11,433 nt of DNA from Candidatus Melainabacteria bacterium (GTDB taxonomy: Bacteria > Cyanobacteriota > Vampirovibrionia > Obscuribacterales > Obscuribacteraceae), in the NCBI GenBank assembly GCA_014380105.1, contig JACMKL010000807.1, positions 1 through 11,433 of the forward strand, written 5' to 3'. Numbering within the stretch: position 1 is the first letter of the stretch; the number at the start of each line of letters is the position of its first letter. This document shows positions 1 through 7,021 of the stretch, piece after piece. A program made the translations under genes and the position numbers. Below the pieces are notes generated by a model. It made no database searches and was not told the origin of the DNA. It saw only the letters and a program-made list of their open reading frames with translations.

Positions 1-2
1 CC

Positions 3-1163
3 AACTGTTTCATCCATGCGAGCATTTTCCACCTCGCAATTAATCTCTACGTACTCTTCAATCTTGGACCATCCACCGAGAAATTACTCGGCAGTCGACG
101 CATGCTGGCGCTGTACATAATCTCAGCTTTAACTGGCTCACTTTCCAGTTTGATCTGGAATCCTTACGTCGTCAGTGCTGGAGCATCTGGAGCGCTATTT
201 GGTCTATTTGCTTGTTTCGTTGAAGAAGCAGTTTTTAGTAATGGCGTATCTATCAAGGAAGTTTTTCGACCAGCGCGAATTGTTTTGCTAGTGGCAGTTG
301 TGATTAGTTGCGTATATGGTGCCTTCATCCCGGGCGTCGATAATGCGGCTCACCTCGGTGGCTTTCTGGCAGGAGCACTATTGTCTGCGTTCTTCCGACG
401 CGATCTTTCGATGACATGGAGAGGTCGTGATTCACTGGTGACAGGGTTTGCGCTCACACTTCTAATTCTTGGTGCAAGCGCTATGTATTTTTCAGTTCGA
501 TCAAAACCTGATTTCCTTGGCAGACTTGAATATCAAAATGCAGTTCCATTACTCAGGCAAAATAAATTCAAAGAAGCGCTGGTTTACTTGAACAAATCGC
601 TTGAAAAAATTCAAGATGCCTCTATTTATTTCGATCGTGCCGAGGCTTTAAACAAACTGGGACGCTTTGAAGAAGGTGTTAGAGACTGCGATTCCGCCGT
701 AAAGCTCGATCCCAAAATGGCAAAGGCGTTTTTATTGCGCGGAATTTTAAATCATCATTTGGGCCATCACGACCTTTCTGTAAAAGATGACACCATGGCA
801 ATTTCGGCGGATCCCAAATTCGCCATGGCATACAACAATCGCGCCTGGTCACAATTGATTGTCGGCAATTACAACGAAGCAGTAAAGGATGCCAATAAAG
901 CAATCAAACTCTCACCAAACATGTCTGAAGCATACGACACGCGAGGACTTGCTTATCATAAGCTCGAAGACCATCAGCAAGCGATGACTGACCTTAATAA
1001 AGCCGCTAAGATAACTCCCGATAATGGAGCGGCATATTTTCACCGCTCACTCGTGCACACAAAACTAGGCAAAACAAAAGAAGCTTCGGATGATCGCGCC
1101 AGAGCGGTCAAACTAAACTACGAACCGGAAGAATGGGAAGAGCTCGAACGCTCTAGCGATTAG
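3..1163 (+). CDS. Rhomboid-family intramembrane serine protease with C-terminal TPR domain, 5' end missing
   Basis: The frame is open to the left edge, so the ATG at 102 is internal and the gene starts outside the window. The residues before that ATG already carry rhomboid signature: a His at 30-32 and an Asn at 42-44 in the pattern HxxxN, matching the oxyanion-side residues of GlpG. The nucleophile Ser is in GASGA (codon 186-188) and the catalytic His in NAAHLGG (codon 351-353). Several hydrophobic helices follow one another, with a last one at about 432-500. From about 520 to 1110 come five to six TPR units with typical A/Y/L spacing, ending in a charged tail. Rhomboids cleave membrane proteins inside the bilayer; the TPRs probably bind substrate or partner proteins. 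The layout resembles Bacillus GluP (YqgP), which also has C-terminal TPRs. The substrate is unknown. The stop codon overlaps the SD of the next gene. Confidence 0.9.
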   Translation, partial: NCFIHASIFHLAINLYVLFNLGPSTEKLLGSRRMLALYIISALTGSLSSLIWNPYVVSAGASGALFGLFACFVEEAVFSNGVSIKEVFRPARIVLLVAVVISCVYGAFIPGVDNAAHLGGFLAGALLSAFFRRDLSMTWRGRDSLVTGFALTLLILGASAMYFSVRSKPDFLGRLEYQNAVPLLRQNKFKEALVYLNKSLEKIQDASIYFDRAEALNKLGRFEEGVRDCDSAVKLDPKMAKAFLLRGILNHHLGHHDLSVKDDTMAISADPKFAMAYNNRAWSQLIVGNYNEAVKDANKAIKLSPNMSEAYDTRGLAYHKLEDHQQAMTDLNKAAKITPDNGAAYFHRSLVHTKLGKTKEASDDRARAVKLNYEPEEWEELERSSD

Positions 1164-1173
1164 GAGTAAAATC

Positions 1174-1629
1174 ATGAGTCATAAATGGAAACGTGAAGGC
1201 AGCCACACAGTTGTGCCTTATCTGATCGTAAATGGTGCACCTCAACTGATCGAATTTTTGGAAAAGACTTTTGACGCAGTCGTGACAGAGAATATGAAAG
1301 TAGATGGTGTCATCCGTCACGCTGAAGTAAAAATCGGCGACACCTTAATTATGATGGGCGAAGGTTGCGCAGAATATAAAGCTACAGCAAATGGATTCTA
1401 TATTTATGTTGAAGACGTTGACACTTCATATCACCGTGCTTTGAAGAACGGCGCCACATCAGTAATGAAGCCAGCCGATCAATTCTACGGCGATCGCAGT
1501 GGTGGCGTTCAAGATCCAACCGGCAACACCTGGTGGATTGCAACTCACAAAGAAGAACTCAACGAAAAAGAATTGCAAAAGCGTTTTGACACCGCAGCAA
1601 AACAAACAACTGCAGCCGGCAAGAAATAA
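1174..1629 (+). CDS. VOC-superfamily protein, PhnB/YkcA-like (glyoxalase/bleomycin-resistance fold)
   Basis: A 151-residue protein with the sequence habits of PhnB-like VOC proteins: PYLIV near residue 15, IEFLEKTFDA near 26-35, the RHAEVKIGD strand near 47-56, a V-EDVD segment near 78-82 followed by ALKNGATSV, then GDRSGGVQDPTGNTWWIATH near 105-124. Members form paired beta-alpha-beta units and often bind a metal, but functions range from glyoxalase and dioxygenase to drug-binding proteins, and the substrate cannot be read from the sequence. The ATG is preceded by TAGGAG, in which TAG is the stop of the rhomboid gene, so the two are probably cotranscribed and translationally coupled (10-base gap). 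The C-terminal 25 residues are Lys/Glu/Gln-rich and probably a helical tail. Family assignment is firm, the reaction is not. Confidence 0.88.
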   Translation: MSHKWKREGSHTVVPYLIVNGAPQLIEFLEKTFDAVVTENMKVDGVIRHAEVKIGDTLIMMGEGCAEYKATANGFYIYVEDVDTSYHRALKNGATSVMKPADQFYGDRSGGVQDPTGNTWWIATHKEELNEKELQKRFDTAAKQTTAAGKK

Positions 1630-1642
1630 ACTACTTCTTGCT
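1618..1642. terminator. Hairpin enclosing the two converging stop codons
   Basis: GCAAGAA (1619-1625) pairs perfectly with TTCTTGC (1635-1641), and a G-U pair can extend it by one. The 9-base loop holds TAA of the plus-strand gene (1627-1629) and the complement of TAG of the minus-strand gene (1631-1633). No clear T-tract follows on either side, so intrinsic termination would be weak. It may instead limit read-through or stabilise the converging mRNA ends. Confidence 0.35.
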
Positions 1643-2434
1643 TGTTCCGACTAATCGCTCCGGTTTTTCACCAGAGCCTATTGCGACTGCATTTTTTCTG
1701 CGCAAATCATCGTGCACAGCCAACATGGCGGTGACTGCATCATCTTTCATCTTGCCCGGCTTGCCCTCATAATCCTTTGGATCCATTGGTGGCAGAACTT
1801 TGACTTTGATCGGCTGAAATACATGAATTGAATTGCGATTTTTTGGAAACACTTCATATGTTCCATAAATCACAATCGGCACCACTGGTATTCCAAGTTC
1901 TAGAGAAAGAGTGAATGAGCCTGCACGGAAAGGCAAGAAGTCACCATTTTCAGTTCTGGTGCCTTCTGGAAACATCATTACTGAAGCGCCTTGCTTGAGC
2001 CAGTGCCTGCATGTCGCCATCATCTCTTTGATGCTGGACATATTTCCGCGTTTTATTTTCACGTATTGATTCAAATACATGTTCCATCCAATCAATGGAA
2101 TCTTAAAAATGGTCTCTTTCGAAACGAATTTAAATTGCCGAAATAGTCCATACATCGCCAAAATATCAAAATACGATGCGTGGTTGGCAATCAAAATGTA
2201 AGTCTTATTAGGGTCGATATTCTCTCGACCTTCTATTTCAAATTTCCAAAAAGGATTGACCAGGAAATAGTGCCAACCCCAGAAGCATGAGATGTAGTGC
2301 ACGATTCGACGATTTTTATCGAACCAAAATGTTAGCAAAGTCGCAGTTGCAGTCAAAGACACAAAGAAACAACTGGCAAAAATGAAGTAGAGCAGAAAAA
2401 ATATCGAATAGCACTTTTCAAATAGAGGCAACAA
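1631..2434 (-). CDS. PlsC-type 1-acyl-sn-glycerol-3-phosphate acyltransferase
   Basis: A 267-residue LPLAT-family enzyme. A hydrophobic N-terminal segment (about residues 10-36) anchors it in the inner membrane. Motif I is NHASYFD, with catalytic His85 and Asp90 in the H-x4-D arrangement. A basic KIKRGN stretch (126-131) occupies the motif II position, FPEGTR (155-160) is motif III, which binds the glycerol phosphate, and VPIVIYGT (185-192) is motif IV. It is expected to transfer an acyl chain to lysophosphatidic acid to make phosphatidic acid; other lysolipid acceptors are possible. The start is TTG at 2434: no ATG or GTG lies between it and the in-frame stop upstream, and GGAG sits 9 bases before it. 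It follows the bestrophin-like gene by 15 bases, so the two are likely one transcript. It converges on the VOC gene with a single base between stops. Confidence 0.9.
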   Translation of the reverse strand: MLPLFEKCYSIFFLLYFIFASCFFVSLTATATLLTFWFDKNRRIVHYISCFWGWHYFLVNPFWKFEIEGRENIDPNKTYILIANHASYFDILAMYGLFRQFKFVSKETIFKIPLIGWNMYLNQYVKIKRGNMSSIKEMMATCRHWLKQGASVMMFPEGTRTENGDFLPFRAGSFTLSLELGIPVVPIVIYGTYEVFPKNRNSIHVFQPIKVKVLPPMDPKDYEGKPGKMKDDAVTAMLAVHDDLRRKNAVAIGSGEKPERLVGTSKK

Positions 2435-2449
2435 ACGAATTAACTCCGA

Positions 2450-3367
2450 CTACAAAAGTACTTTCTGTGATTGCTTGGCAGCAATCGCCTGAAACTCCGC
2501 ATCACGAGCCAGAAGGCTATCGCACAGGAGTAGCTTACTTACGGAGCGGTCGATGTTGTTGCAAAAACTTTCCATCGGCAAATCTTCTTCTGCATCACCA
2601 AACGGATGCTCTTTTTCCTCCGCGACAATTTCGAGACCGAGCACCATATACGCACCCATCACAACTGCAGGCACGCACCACAAGCCAAAATCAGGAGCCA
2701 AACCCCAGCAGACCATCATCAAATACAGGACGATAATATGCAGAATAATGCTCTTGTGTGAAACCGTAATTGGTGACGTTGCGATTCTCTCGCACGATCC
2801 TAAAATGTCCATGAGTGCACGAGAATGCGGATCGATCACGGTAAACATCATCGAATCAATTCGTCCTTCGCGACGATGCGTATCTAACACAGAGTAAATT
2901 TCCTGCGCGATTGCCATCGGATGCTGCGCAGGCGCTTCACATTCAGGAGCACGCGAGCGGGTTGAATCAATTACCCGCAAATGATCTTTCAACGAGACCG
3001 CAAATCGAATCAGCAAACTCGCCATCCGTTCGCGCTCTTCCAAATTCGGACGAACGAATTCGTAGTATTTGATTGAAAAGTTACGCAGGTCATTAACCAA
3101 TTGTCCCCATAGCCTGCGCCCTTCCCACCATCTGTCATAGGCACTATTGGTGCGGAAGACGAGGAGCAAACTGAGTATGACTCCGGCAAAGAGGCTTGAA
3201 TTGGCTTGGATGACGGATTTGCCGTCAACGAAATGCGGAGCAATCAACGCGACGATCGAGGCATATGCTGCAATCACCAGCAAATACCAGCGTAACTTTC
3301 TAAAAACGACGAAGCTCATGACGCCGTAGAACGGTGGATGGGCAATTACTGCGCGTTTTAATTTCAT
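2450..3367 (-). CDS. Bestrophin-family (RFP-TM/UPF0187) membrane channel protein
   Basis: A 305-residue protein, the usual length of bacterial bestrophins. The family hallmark FRTNSAYDRWWEGR lies at residues 71-84, straight after a hydrophobic segment (about 57-71) that would line the pore. Another membrane segment is at about 27-46 and two more lie in the C-terminal half near 207-245. Bacterial members form pentamers in the inner membrane; characterised ones conduct anions or, in Klebsiella KpBest, cations, so ion selectivity cannot be assigned here. The ATG at 3367 is the first possible start because a stop codon lies three codons upstream; GGTGA 6 bases before it can pair with the end of 16S rRNA. 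It is the first gene of a probable two-gene operon with the acyltransferase. It is divergent from the TolC gene, from which a 318-base spacer separates it. Confidence 0.9.
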   Translation of the reverse strand: MKLKRAVIAHPPFYGVMSFVVFRKLRWYLLVIAAYASIVALIAPHFVDGKSVIQANSSLFAGVILSLLLVFRTNSAYDRWWEGRRLWGQLVNDLRNFSIKYYEFVRPNLEERERMASLLIRFAVSLKDHLRVIDSTRSRAPECEAPAQHPMAIAQEIYSVLDTHRREGRIDSMMFTVIDPHSRALMDILGSCERIATSPITVSHKSIILHIIVLYLMMVCWGLAPDFGLWCVPAVVMGAYMVLGLEIVAEEKEHPFGDAEEDLPMESFCNNIDRSVSKLLLCDSLLARDAEFQAIAAKQSQKVLL

Positions 3368-3685
3368 TCCGTTTCACCATTATTCGTCCACCGCGCTCTC
3401 GCCAGTCCGGACGTTTCACCCTGATCATATACAAATCATCTTCTCAACAGCAAGCCCAGTGAGGCAATATGGTTAACGAGGACTAAGCTGAACTAGGGAA
3501 CAGGAGGTTTTCAGGGGACGTCTAACGAATTGTGTGCGCCTGGCGACATCGCCCAAGAAAACAAGCTTTCATGCCGATATGGAAGCTGAATATAGCCTCA
3601 GACTGGTACGATCTATGTCGATCCGCTCACAGTTACACGTGCCAGGAAACAAAGAGGGGCGAAATCCCCGTTCGGAAACTGAAAA
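3368..3685. other. Spacer between divergent bestrophin and TolC genes
   Basis: This 318-base stretch shows no convincing gene. A minus-strand promoter candidate is at 3424-3453. AGGAGG at 3502-3507 looks like a strong SD, but no start codon lies at working distance. A plus-strand pair TTCATG (3569-3574) and TATAGC (3592-3597) with 17 bases between could be a weak promoter for the export operon. A four-base-pair hairpin GGGG/CCCC is at 3656-3669, just before the TolC start. Two short open frames starting with GTG at 3532 and 3534 run into the TolC gene and have no SD. Confidence 0.5.
3424..3453 (-). promoter_or_regulatory. Candidate sigma-70-type promoter for bestrophin-plsC
   Basis: Read on the minus strand, TTGCTG (3453-3448) and TATGAT (3429-3424) are separated by 18 bases. 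The -10 matches the consensus at five of six positions, the -35 at three of six. The transcript would start about 50 bases before the ATG at 3367. The fit is reasonable but found by eye only. Confidence 0.4.
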
Positions 3686-5365
3686 ATGCCAGCCAGCCCA
3701 AAATTTCGCTTCCTTGCTATCCTCGGTTTGAGCGCACTCTTCTGCACGAATTCAGCCTGGGCTCAGCCAACGCCGCCAGACCCGGTTAAAATTCCGCAGC
3801 CGCCTTCTTTGACAGACCCACCACCGGGTACGTCGCTTGAGCAACTTTACCCCGAACCCGCCATGCGTCCTCCCTTCGCGTCCGAAAACGCAGACCCAGC
3901 ACTGAAAGGCAGAGATTTAGAGAAAGCACGCGAGGTGCAGCTCGAGCCAATACCGGTTTCCCAGCTGTTACCAATCGGCAAAAAAAGACTCCCACCAATT
4001 CGACTGGAAGCGACTTACAACAACATAATTTCTCTGAAAGATTGCCTTAAGTACGCTTTGTACAACAGTCTGCCAATCAGAATTTCGTCAGCTGGATACG
4101 ACTCGCAGAAATATCAATATTTGAGTGCGCTTGGGCAATTTCTTCCAGACTTCACGCTTACTTATCGCGGGCAGAAAGTGGACAGCCAAGGTCGTCCGAT
4201 TTCGACAACGTATACGGATTCGGCAACTGTTCGTTATCCAGTATTTCAGGGCGGCGGTGTTTTTTACAATGCGCTCGTCAATTTGAATCGCACAAAAGCA
4301 GCGAAGAGTGCGCTTAACGCGTCAGTCAACGATGCGCTTATGGAAGTTTATCGGCGCTACAACGAGCTGATTCTCAACCATGTTCTTCTTCAAATTCGCG
4401 TGAAATCTGTCGAACTTTCTCGCGCCCAACTTTCACTCAATGAGCAATTGAAGCAGGCTGGAGTAGGCACAAATTTCGCAATTTATCAATCACGAACGCA
4501 GCTCGCCCTCGACAAACAAGCGCTCTTACAGCAGGAAGTAAACGTTCGACAATCAGCAATTTTATTGTCGGTCGCTATGAATTCAAACATTCGCACCAAC
4601 ATCTATCCTGACGAAATTCGCGCAATAGAAGCGCGTTTGGTCAATCAAGATTGGAACATCAATCAATTGGTGGGCGTGGCTGCATACAGGCGGCCAGAAC
4701 TGAAACAGTTTGAATATTTGCGCCGCGCTGCAGCGAGAAATATTCCAGTTGCCGCGTCGCAACTTTATCCGACCATGCAGTTTTTCGCATCAAAAACACA
4801 TAGCGAATCTTATTCAAATGGGACGGGAGGCGGCTCCTCAAATCTATCCGGCTCGACAGTCATTATTCCAACCGGCTCCGGCGGTGGTGGCATCGGTATT
4901 AGTGGCAGCGGCGGACGTTCATTCAGTGCAGGCTTCGACCTGAGTTGGAACTTGGACGGCTTCGGCGCAGTTGGTGCGGCCAATACTCTGGCAGCGCGTG
5001 CCCAAGCCAGACAGGCAATGCTCCAATCGAACCAAACACTCCTCAACGTGATGCAACAAATTCACAGTTCATACCTTAATATGCTCACCGCATCAGAACA
5101 AGTCGACGTCGCTGGCGAAGCGGTATTTTCATCGAGCGAACAATTACGTCTGGCAAACCTGCGCCTCCGTTACGGGCAAGGTATCAACTTGGAACTTATT
5201 CAAGCGCAGCGTGACTACATCAATTCATTAACCAGTCAGGCGCAAGCGATCATCAATTACAACATTGCCCAAGCACAACTGCTTCGGGATACCGGAATGA
5301 TTTCGGTCGATACTTTAACTGCCGTCAAACCGCCTAAAATAGGTTCTACGGGGAATTTACAATAA
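3686..5365 (+). CDS. TolC-family outer-membrane efflux protein
   Basis: A 559-residue outer-membrane factor. Residues 1-26 form a signal peptide: a basic start, the hydrophobic stretch FLAILGLSALF, then SAWA before QP, a good signal peptidase I site. Residues 27-75 are unusually proline-rich, suggesting an extended linker through the periplasm. Two OEP repeats follow (about 110-310 and 330-540), each with long amphipathic coiled-coil helices and a strand region, as in TolC trimers that make an outer-membrane barrel and periplasmic tunnel. SLKDCLKYALYNS near 113-125 is the typical opening of such a repeat. A Gly/Ser-rich insertion at about 379-411 probably forms an outer-membrane loop. The gene is first in the export operon; the adaptor starts 71 bases on. 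Only a weak GGAAA lies before the ATG, but the signal peptide supports this start. The transported substrate is unknown. Confidence 0.92.
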   Translation: MPASPKFRFLAILGLSALFCTNSAWAQPTPPDPVKIPQPPSLTDPPPGTSLEQLYPEPAMRPPFASENADPALKGRDLEKAREVQLEPIPVSQLLPIGKKRLPPIRLEATYNNIISLKDCLKYALYNSLPIRISSAGYDSQKYQYLSALGQFLPDFTLTYRGQKVDSQGRPISTTYTDSATVRYPVFQGGGVFYNALVNLNRTKAAKSALNASVNDALMEVYRRYNELILNHVLLQIRVKSVELSRAQLSLNEQLKQAGVGTNFAIYQSRTQLALDKQALLQQEVNVRQSAILLSVAMNSNIRTNIYPDEIRAIEARLVNQDWNINQLVGVAAYRRPELKQFEYLRRAAARNIPVAASQLYPTMQFFASKTHSESYSNGTGGGSSNLSGSTVIIPTGSGGGGIGISGSGGRSFSAGFDLSWNLDGFGAVGAANTLAARAQARQAMLQSNQTLLNVMQQIHSSYLNMLTASEQVDVAGEAVFSSSEQLRLANLRLRYGQGINLELIQAQRDYINSLTSQAQAIINYNIAQAQLLRDTGMISVDTLTAVKPPKIGSTGNLQ

Positions 5366-5390
5366 TAATGGGGCTAATATAGGTAGGAAC

Positions 5391-5432
5391 ATGTCCCTCG
5401 CACGCTCGTCGATTGTCTACACTACCGTTTAA
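5391..5432 (+). CDS. Possible 13-codon leader ORF before the adaptor gene
   Basis: ATG at 5391 opens a 13-codon frame (MSLARSSIVYTTV) closed by TAA at 5430-5432. AGGTAGGA at 5381-5388 is a good SD sequence, although its last A lies only 2 bases from the ATG. The stop is 4 bases before the adaptor ATG at 5437, which has no SD of its own, so ribosomes may reach the adaptor by termination and reinitiation. It is not known whether the peptide is made or has any function. Confidence 0.3.
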   Translation: MSLARSSIVYTTV

Positions 5433-5436
5433 TACT

Positions 5437-6999
5437 ATGAATTGGTTTGAACAGCTCTTGAATCCCAAAGAAGTAACCCGCGAAACAACAGACGGGGCAA
5501 TTAACGAAAAGCCTCTAGCAGCGAAGAAAAAGCGCTCGTCTAAACGCAAACTCTGGATCATTGGTTTAGTTGTTTTGCTGGCCGCCGGCACAACCTATTA
5601 TTTTATGACCCAAAATAAGTCAACAAACGCAGACTGGAAGAAGGATGCGGTAAAAGTCAAACGTGGCACGGCTAACATCAAAGTTATCGCAACCGGGCTA
5701 ATCAAGCCAATTCGCGAAGTAAAAATCAGCCCCAAGCAAACGGGTCTTTTGATGGAGTTGTTTGTGACCCAGGGTGACCGCGTCAAAAAGGGTCAAATTC
5801 TGGCTCGCATGGACGACAGTAATTTGGCTGGACAGGTCGAGTCGTCGAAAGCAGCCTATCTGACTTCAGTGGACAACTTCAATAAATTGAAAGCGGGTAA
5901 TCGTCCGCAAGAAGTCCTGGCATCTCGCTTTCAAGAACAGCGTGCCAAAGATGGCGTCATAAACGCACAACAAAATATCAATAGACTGAGCGCTCAAATG
6001 CAAGCATTGCGTGCACAGCTAAAGAGAAACGAACAGTTCGCAAAAGCGCAGAAATTTCTATCCACTAGTGGTGCCATTTCGGATCAGACCGCAATTGATG
6101 CTGAAACAGCCGCAGAAGTAACTAGAGCGCAATTGAATGCAGCAGAGCGTGAGCTTGAGCAAGCGCAGCTCTCCAAGGCACAAAGCGAATCCGAAAGAGA
6201 AACGCTTGGACAACAATACAAATTGATGAAGGCAGGCTACCGGAAAGAAGATGTCTCAGCCGCATTTCACCAATCTGAACAAGCGAAGGGCACTTACAAA
6301 TACCTGCAAAGCATGTTTAACGACATGCGAATTCGGGCTCCTTTTGATGGCGTCATTACGCAGAAATATGCCGAAAGCGGCGCAATCGTAACGCCAACTA
6401 CTTCGGCTGCCACAACGTCTGCGACATCAAGCTCGATTGTAGCTCTGGCTGGAACATTGGAATTGGTGGCACAAGTTTCGGAAGCGAATGTGCCGAGAAT
6501 TAAAATCGGACAAGAAGTTGAAATCGTTGCCACATCTTTTCCGGACAAAAAATTCAGAGGCATCGTTACACAAATTGCACCGGCTGCAATCGTGACTATG
6601 AACGTAACCACTTTTGAAGTGCACGCAAAGCTCGACGAAGAAGCGCTTGCCAGCTTACTTTCCGGCATGAATGTTAGCGCAGGCTTCCAGGTTGGCGAGC
6701 AAGAAGATGCACTGATGATTCCGTCAGTTTGCGTCGTTTCGAAAAAAGGGCAGACGGGAGTTTATATTCCTGATAAAGACGGCAATCCCGAATTCAAACC
6801 TATTAAAACCGGAGCAGCTGTCGATCGCGACATCATTGTTCTGACCGGTCTGAAAGAAGGCGATTACATCATGAAGGGTCTTTCGAAAGAACACCTCGCC
6901 AAAGAAGGCTATTCCGGGCGCGGTGGCGGCATGGGCGGCGGACCTCTCGGTGGCATGGGTGGCGGCAGAGGCGGCGGCGGTCGTGGTATGGGTCGCTAG
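5437..6999 (+). CDS. HlyD/MacA-type periplasmic adaptor (membrane fusion) protein
   Basis: A 520-residue adaptor linking an inner-membrane ABC transporter to TolC. After a cytoplasmic N-terminus with a basic patch (30-38), a single helix at about 39-58 anchors it in the inner membrane. The first half of the lipoyl-like domain is at about 80-126 and contains VTQGDRVKKGQILARMD. A long Ala/Gln/Glu-rich coiled-coil hairpin spans about 127-290, the part that meets TolC. The second lipoyl half (297-322, IRAPFDGVITQ) and beta-barrel and membrane-proximal domains (330-485) follow. The last 30 residues (491-520) are almost only Gly, Arg and Met. The frame could begin at TTG 5413, but ATG 5437 is preferred because the protein then opens with a normal soluble segment; neither has an SD nearby. 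The permease gene follows after 22 bases. Confidence 0.9.
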   Translation: MNWFEQLLNPKEVTRETTDGAINEKPLAAKKKRSSKRKLWIIGLVVLLAAGTTYYFMTQNKSTNADWKKDAVKVKRGTANIKVIATGLIKPIREVKISPKQTGLLMELFVTQGDRVKKGQILARMDDSNLAGQVESSKAAYLTSVDNFNKLKAGNRPQEVLASRFQEQRAKDGVINAQQNINRLSAQMQALRAQLKRNEQFAKAQKFLSTSGAISDQTAIDAETAAEVTRAQLNAAERELEQAQLSKAQSESERETLGQQYKLMKAGYRKEDVSAAFHQSEQAKGTYKYLQSMFNDMRIRAPFDGVITQKYAESGAIVTPTTSAATTSATSSSIVALAGTLELVAQVSEANVPRIKIGQEVEIVATSFPDKKFRGIVTQIAPAAIVTMNVTTFEVHAKLDEEALASLLSGMNVSAGFQVGEQEDALMIPSVCVVSKKGQTGVYIPDKDGNPEFKPIKTGAAVDRDIIVLTGLKEGDYIMKGLSKEHLAKEGYSGRGGGMGGGPLGGMGGGRGGGGRGMGR

Positions 7000-7021
7000 A
7001 TAAATGGAGTCGCCAAACTAA

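Noticed and set aside
3532..3789. Small plus-strand genes starting at GTG 3532 or 3534
   Set aside because: No SD at working distance, both run into the TolC gene and the products look like nothing recognisable; the TolC frame has a clear signal peptide.
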